Shown piece by piece: positions 32,845 through 37,073 of a DNA stretch of 37,073 nucleotides (position 1 is its first letter; every line of letters begins with the position of its first letter). The stretch covers positions 1 to 37,073 of the forward strand of contig NZ_BARE01000044.1 of the NCBI RefSeq assembly GCF_000367345.1, written 5' to 3'. The position numbers and the translations under genes are program-made. This stretch comes from Sphingobium xenophagum NBRC 107872 (GTDB lineage: Bacteria > Pseudomonadota > Alphaproteobacteria > Sphingomonadales > Sphingomonadaceae). The notes beneath the pieces are model-generated. The model saw only the letters and a list, made by a program, of their open reading frames with translations. It did no database searches and was not told where the DNA came from.

Positions 32845-35214
32845 ATGAGCAGCTTTTCGCGGCGCGGGGTCCTTGCAGGGATGACCAGCCTGACCACCAT
32901 GGCCAGCGCCGGACTGGCGGCGGAGGAGGTTGGCCAGTTGGCTGCGGCCAACGGGCCAGCCAAGCCCTTTCCCCTGTCGCAGGTCCGCCTGAGGCCATCC
33001 ATTTTTCTTGATTCGGTCGAAGCCAACAAACGTTATCTGCTCTCGCTCGATCCAGACCGTTTGCTCCATAATTTCCACCTGTTCGCCGGTATCGCGCCCA
33101 AGGGTGCGAAATATGGCGGCTGGGAAGCGCAGGGAATCGCCGGACACAGCCTAGGCCATTATCAATCCGCGCTCAGCCTCGTCTTTGCACAGACAGGCGA
33201 CAGCCGCTTTCGCGACCGTTCTCTCGCGATCTCGCGCGAACTGGCGGCGGTGCAGGCGGGACATGGCGACGGCTATGCCGGGGCGACCACGGTGGATCGC
33301 GATGGCAAGACGGTGGACGGCAAGGCCGTGTTCGAAGAGCTTCGACGCGGAGACATTCGTACATCCGGGTTCGGGCTTAATGATGGCTGGGTGCCCATCT
33401 ATACCTATCACAAGGTCTTTGCGGGCGCGCTCGACTCCCATCTGCATTGTCAGGACAGTGTCGCACTTGATGTCGCGATCGGCCTCGCCGGCTATCTCGG
33501 CACTATTATCGAAGGGCTGAGCGATGATCAGGTTCAGCAGATACTGGTCGCCGAACATGGCGGTATCAATGAAAGCTATGCCGAACTCTATGCGCGCACT
33601 GGCAACGCGCGCTGGCTGAAGATTGCGGAACGCCTCCGCCATCGCGCGGTGCTCGATCCGCTGGCGCAAGGGCGCGACGAACTGAACGGAAAGCATGCCA
33701 ATACCCAAATTCCCAAGCTGATCGGCCTGGCGCGCCTGTACGAAGTCGCGCCATCGGAACAGCATCGCCATGACAGCGCGGGGGCGGCCATGTTCTTCTG
33801 GGACACGGTGACGCGCGACCACAGCTATGTGATCGGCGGCAATTCCAACTATGAACATTTCGGGGAGCCGCGCAAACTTGCGGGACGATTGGGCCAGCAA
33901 ACCTGCGAGGCCTGCAACAGCTACAACATGCTCAAGCTCAGCCGCCATCTTTACGGCTGGACCGGGGATGCGCGCTATTTCGACTTTTACGAGCGCGCGC
34001 ATCTCAATCACATCATGTCGCAGCAGCATCCTGCGACGGGGATGTACAGCTATTTCACCCCGCTTGCGTCCGGTTTCGGCCGCGTCCGTTCCACGCCGGA
34101 TAATTCCTTCTGGTGCTGTGTCGGCTCCGGCATGGAAAGTCATTCCAAGCATGGCGACAGCATCTGGTGGCATCGGGACGACAGGGTACTTGTCAACCTG
34201 TACTACCCTTCCTCGCTCGACTGGACGGAAAAGGGCGTCCAGATCGAAATGGACACGGGCTTCCCCTTCAAGGACAGGGTGCGCATCCGTCTGGTCAAAG
34301 CGAATGCCGCCGTCGACCTCGGCCTGCGCGTGCCGCTCTGGTGCGCAGCGCCCCGGATCAGGATCAATGGCAAGCCAGCGCGGGCGAAGATCGCGAACCG
34401 CTATCTGATGCTGGACCAATTGGCGGCGGGCGATGTCATCGACCTGACGCTGCCGATGGGCCTTCATCATCAAACAATGCCCGATGACGACCGCATTCTG
34501 GCCTATCTCTACGGGCCGATGGTCCTTGCCGCCGACCTTGGCCCGTCCGACAAGCCCCGCGATCAATATTTCGATCCCGTGGTCGTTTCCGGTAGCGCCA
34601 AAGACGGTGTGCGCCAGATCGGCGGTGAGCCCGTATTTGCGCTTGGCGGCCAGAGCAGGCCGGAAGAGCTGATGCTCAAGCCCTTTTTCAATCAGCACGA
34701 CAACCGCACTGCCGTCTATTTCCGCCACTTCACCCCGACGCAATGGACGACGGCGGAGGCCGGCTATCTGGCGAATGCGCGAGAGCAGGCCGAAGCGCTG
34801 GCGCGAACCATCGACACGATCCGATTAGGGGAAATGCAGCCCGAGCGCGACCACGCCTTTTCCGGCACGCCCAACACAGGGACGGTCGAGCATCTCGCCG
34901 AGCGCGGCCGCGTCGTCATGAAAGGCTTTTTCCAGTTCAAGCTGGCGATCCGGCCTGGGCCGGTCGAACTGCGCGTCGTCTATGCCGGGCCGGATCGCCA
35001 CAGAGACTTCGCCATCCTCGTCAACGGCGAGCCGCTCGTCAGGGAGAGGCTGGCCGGGGAGCCGACCGTTCAGCGAAACATCGTCAGCTATCCCCTGCCC
35101 GATCATCTGCTGAGCGGCCGCGACATCACCGTCCGTTTCGAAGCGAACAGCGACCAGTGGGTGACCGTCTATGAATGCAGGACCGTTGCCGGCGGGAAAG
35201 CGCCATCAACCTGA
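32845..35214 (+). CDS. GH127/GH146-type beta-L-arabinofuranosidase, Tat-exported
   Basis: The 789-residue protein (former DUF1680) has a Tat signal (SRRGVLAGM) and an (alpha/alpha)6 barrel followed by beta-sandwich domains. The zinc site of this family is complete: E355 and C357 in QTCEACNSYN, and C424 and C425 in FWCCVGSG, corresponding to the Glu, Cys, Cys and Cys nucleophile of the Bifidobacterium enzyme HypBA1. It should release beta-linked L-arabinofuranose from plant glycoproteins, pectin or arabinoxylan side chains. GAGG upstream supports the ATG at 32845. It is longer than the roughly 650-residue GH127 type because of a C-terminal beta-domain (VMKGFFQFKLAIRPGPVEL), closer to GH146. 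It is followed by GH62 after 58 bases. Confidence 0.88.
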   Translation: MSSFSRRGVLAGMTSLTTMASAGLAAEEVGQLAAANGPAKPFPLSQVRLRPSIFLDSVEANKRYLLSLDPDRLLHNFHLFAGIAPKGAKYGGWEAQGIAGHSLGHYQSALSLVFAQTGDSRFRDRSLAISRELAAVQAGHGDGYAGATTVDRDGKTVDGKAVFEELRRGDIRTSGFGLNDGWVPIYTYHKVFAGALDSHLHCQDSVALDVAIGLAGYLGTIIEGLSDDQVQQILVAEHGGINESYAELYARTGNARWLKIAERLRHRAVLDPLAQGRDELNGKHANTQIPKLIGLARLYEVAPSEQHRHDSAGAAMFFWDTVTRDHSYVIGGNSNYEHFGEPRKLAGRLGQQTCEACNSYNMLKLSRHLYGWTGDARYFDFYERAHLNHIMSQQHPATGMYSYFTPLASGFGRVRSTPDNSFWCCVGSGMESHSKHGDSIWWHRDDRVLVNLYYPSSLDWTEKGVQIEMDTGFPFKDRVRIRLVKANAAVDLGLRVPLWCAAPRIRINGKPARAKIANRYLMLDQLAAGDVIDLTLPMGLHHQTMPDDDRILAYLYGPMVLAADLGPSDKPRDQYFDPVVVSGSAKDGVRQIGGEPVFALGGQSRPEELMLKPFFNQHDNRTAVYFRHFTPTQWTTAEAGYLANAREQAEALARTIDTIRLGEMQPERDHAFSGTPNTGTVEHLAERGRVVMKGFFQFKLAIRPGPVELRVVYAGPDRHRDFAILVNGEPLVRERLAGEPTVQRNIVSYPLPDHLLSGRDITVRFEANSDQWVTVYECRTVAGGKAPST

Positions 35215-35272
35215 CATGCCACGGCCGTCTGAAGCAATTGCCAAGCCATCGGCCGCAAAGCCGGAAACCATC

Positions 35273-36358
35273 ATGAGAGGATTTAGGACATTGAGAAACA
35301 GGCGTTATTCCGGATCGATCCTGACAGCCATTGCCGCACTGGGCGCAATGGCATCGGCAAGCGCATGGGCCGGTTCTTCGCAACCGGCCGGGTTTCGCTG
35401 GGAATCCTCTCTTCCGCTGATTACGCCCCCGGCGGATGGCGCGCCGGGCTTTCACGGCGTGAAAGACCCGTCGATCGTCTATCATGACGGCAAATATCAT
35501 GTCTTTCTGACGACAGCGACGAGCAACGGCTGGGGGGTCGCCTATACCTCGTTCGCAGACTGGAAAGACGCACAGAAAGCACCGATCATCGGGCTGGAAA
35601 AGGCGCCAATGGGGCCGGGCTACCGCGCCGCGCCGCAGGTCTTCTACTTCGCGCCGCAAAAGCTGTGGTATCTGGTCTATCAGGGTGGGGATCCGCTCTA
35701 TTCGACCAGCAGCGACATCAGCGACCCCACTTCGTGGAGCGCGCCCAAGCCCTTTTACGATACGGTACCCGAAATCGTGAAGCAGCCGAACGGCAAGCCG
35801 GGATGGCTTGATTTCTGGACGATCTGCGACGACCAGAACTGCTATCTCTTCTTCACGAACGACAATGGCAGCTTCTACCGCGCCGAAACATCGCTGGCGG
35901 AATTTCCCAAGGGATTCCACAACACCACCCGCGTCATGGAAGGCAGGAAGGAAGATATATTCGAAGCCAGCAATACCTATAAGATCGCCGGCACGAACAA
36001 CTATCTGACGCTGATCGAAGCAATTGGTCCCAAGGGCCGCTATTTCCGCGCGTGGACCAGCGACAGTCTGGCCGGCGAATGGAAGCCGCTAACCCCGGAC
36101 CCGATGAATATATTCGCCAGTGCCGACAATGTGCGCTTCAAAGGCCGGGTCTGGTCAGAAGGCGTTTCCCACGGTGAAATGATCCGCTCGACGAGCGATC
36201 AGACCATGGCGATCGATCCCTGCAAGCCTCTTCAGTTTCTCTACCAGGGACTCGATATGGAGAAGGGCAAGACATATGAATATATCCAGTTGCCCTACAG
36301 GCTCGGCGTGATCACTGCCAAGGGCCCCAATCCGATAAGCAAAATGTGCCCCAAATAA
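35273..36358 (+). CDS. GH62 alpha-L-arabinofuranosidase
   Basis: The 361-residue product has a long basic Sec signal (RTLRNRRYSG, cleavage near SAWA/GS) and a single five-bladed beta-propeller of the GH62 type. Candidate active-site acids are the Asp in VKDPSIVYHDGKYH, an Asp in FWTICDDQNC and the Glu in DIFEASNTYK; exact roles are not assigned here. GH62 enzymes remove arabinofuranose from singly substituted xylose units of arabinoxylan. I chose ATG 35273 because the signal peptide begins there. ATG 35216 is in frame but adds a proline- and lysine-rich stretch before it. It forms a pair with the GH127 gene and ends before a long palindrome. Confidence 0.88.
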   Translation: MRGFRTLRNRRYSGSILTAIAALGAMASASAWAGSSQPAGFRWESSLPLITPPADGAPGFHGVKDPSIVYHDGKYHVFLTTATSNGWGVAYTSFADWKDAQKAPIIGLEKAPMGPGYRAAPQVFYFAPQKLWYLVYQGGDPLYSTSSDISDPTSWSAPKPFYDTVPEIVKQPNGKPGWLDFWTICDDQNCYLFFTNDNGSFYRAETSLAEFPKGFHNTTRVMEGRKEDIFEASNTYKIAGTNNYLTLIEAIGPKGRYFRAWTSDSLAGEWKPLTPDPMNIFASADNVRFKGRVWSEGVSHGEMIRSTSDQTMAIDPCKPLQFLYQGLDMEKGKTYEYIQLPYRLGVITAKGPNPISKMCPK

Positions 36359-36419
36359 CCTGCCGCTCATCGCAACTGCCGTAAGAGACTGTAGCAGGAT
36401 AGGGTACGTCGTCTTGGGA

Positions 36420-36449
36420 CGCATGGAGCCTCAATTGAGGCTCCATGCG
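36420..36449. terminator. Perfect 30-bp palindrome between convergent genes
   Basis: CGCATGGAGCCTC, AATT, GAGGCTCCATGCG forms a 13-bp perfect stem with a 4-base loop between the GH62 gene (plus) and the isomerase gene (minus). It is well placed as a bidirectional terminator, but no T-run follows on either side. The remaining sequence of 36359-36494 shows no gene. Confidence 0.65.
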
Positions 36450-36494
36450 ATCGACAATATTGGCAGGTCAATCAGGTCGCCTGGCGCAGCGCCT

Positions 36495-37073
36495 TTATCG
36501 TGGGGTCGCCAGCAGGATCGAGGCAGGCGTGGTGACGTCGATTGTGCAGTCGCCAGTCAGCAGCAGGCAATCGCCCTTCGCCCATACCTCCCCATTGACC
36601 GTCCCCGCCCCGCTCAGCGGCGTGAACCACATCTGCTTGCAATCGGGCAGGCTCACCGATTTTTCGCCGTGCCAATGCACCAGGTCGAGCGTGAACGGCG
36701 CCTCAGTATCGGCGATAATGTGGCGTTCAGTGCCTAACGGCGCTTCGATTAGGTCGCGCGCATATGGCGCAAGGTGGCTGACGGCAGCACCATCCTCCAG
36801 ATGCAACGCACGCGGCCTGCCATAATCATAAAGTCGGTAGGTGATGTCTGCATTTTGCTGAATCTCGACCAAGGTGATGCCTGCCCCGATCGCATGAACC
36901 GTCCCTGCAGGAATGAAATAGCAATCGCCCGGTTTCACCGGCTTCCAGTCGATAAGCTGTTCGATCGATCCATCCGTCGCGGCCGCGCGAAAAGCCTTGG
37001 CCGTCATGGGGCGGATCAAACCGATCCCCAATACTGCGCCCGGCTCGCAATCCAATATATACCAGATTTCGGC
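36495..37073 (-). CDS. manA: Class I mannose-6-phosphate isomerase, partial (right edge)
   Basis: The frame runs in from beyond the right edge; the 192 visible residues are the C-terminal part. The cupin metal motif is clear (FIPAGTVHAIGAGITLVEIQ, with the zinc-binding His), followed by QNADITYRLYDYGRPR, a signature of the type I isomerase that interconverts fructose-6-phosphate and mannose-6-phosphate. The visible N-terminal end (AEIWYILDCEPGA) is the usual K-x-E-x-W-Y-V-L region without its first residues. The product probably serves mannose use or GDP-mannose for cell-surface glycans. It converges on the GH62 gene and is probably not part of the hemicellulose operons. Confidence 0.9.
   Translation of the reverse strand, partial: AEIWYILDCEPGAVLGIGLIRPMTAKAFRAAATDGSIEQLIDWKPVKPGDCYFIPAGTVHAIGAGITLVEIQQNADITYRLYDYGRPRALHLEDGAAVSHLAPYARDLIEAPLGTERHIIADTEAPFTLDLVHWHGEKSVSLPDCKQMWFTPLSGAGTVNGEVWAKGDCLLLTGDCTIDVTTPASILLATPR

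Noticed and set aside
31598..32998. 466-codon open frame on the minus strand
   Set aside because: It runs across the end of GH31, the gap and the start of GH127 in antisense, which is typical of a chance frame.
33151..34743. 530-codon open frame on the minus strand
   Set aside because: It lies wholly antisense to the GH127-type gene, whose zinc-site motifs and signal peptide are intact. The antisense frame shows no recognisable domain and is a by-product of GC-rich codon use.
1..37073. CRISPR arrays, rRNA or tRNA genes, phage or plasmid functions
   Set aside because: No regularly spaced repeats, no RNA gene signatures and no integrase, replication or conjugation genes were seen; the only mobile trace is the IS481 scrap.

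Overview
The window looks like a chromosomal stretch from an alphaproteobacterium of the sphingomonad type (Sphingobium, Sphingomonas or Novosphingobium-like). The evidence is the GC-rich third-position codon use, a Xanthomonas/Caulobacter-type TonB receptor, Caulobacter-type Weimberg-pathway genes (xylX, xylB, xylC) and a small exported protein of a kind I associate with sphingomonads. No database was searched; family names come from motif and sequence recognition.

Almost the whole window is a hemicellulose side-chain and oligosaccharide utilisation region. Left edge (1-1.4 kb): a frameshifted C-terminal remnant of a UDP-glucose dehydrogenase gene, an intact SAM methyltransferase and the N-terminal scrap of an IS481-type transposase. 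Left arm (1.5-16.6 kb): a secreted polysaccharide deacetylase and a GH43 on the plus strand face a minus-strand series reading TonB receptor, flavin-dependent tryptophan-halogenase-like protein, exported protein of unknown function, GH2 with a C-terminal discoidin-like module, and GH39 beta-xylosidase. A second GH2 gene diverges from the receptor.

The most striking feature of the left arm is the receptor/GH2 boundary. The receptor has lost its signal peptide and the start of its plug domain. Its recognisable sequence stops at a HindIII-type hexamer (14457-14462), where the signal peptide of the opposite-facing GH2 begins. This is either a natural deletion or a join made in cloning or assembly.

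Centre (16.7-23.6 kb): a minus-strand operon, xylX-xylB-xylC followed by two tandem GH97 genes. It has a good promoter whose -10 is covered by a LacI-type palindrome. A matching operator lies at the same place in the deacetylase promoter. The Weimberg genes xylA and xylD are absent. A CPA2-type cation/proton antiporter follows at 23.7-24.9 kb.

Right arm (25.4-36.4 kb): a minus-strand esterase-GH2 pair diverges from a plus-strand GH31 alpha-xylosidase (with PA14 insert), followed by a GH127/GH146-type beta-L-arabinofuranosidase and a GH62 arabinofuranosidase. An 11-bp core motif recurs upstream of the esterase, GH31 and GH127 genes, which suggests a regulator separate from the xyl one. The window ends inside a class I mannose-6-phosphate isomerase gene. 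Taken together, the enzymes would deacetylate arabinoxylan- and xyloglucan-derived oligosaccharides, strip arabinose, galactose and xylose from them, and send D-xylose into the Weimberg route. No endo-acting backbone enzyme, no dedicated sugar permease and no transcription factor gene is present in the window.
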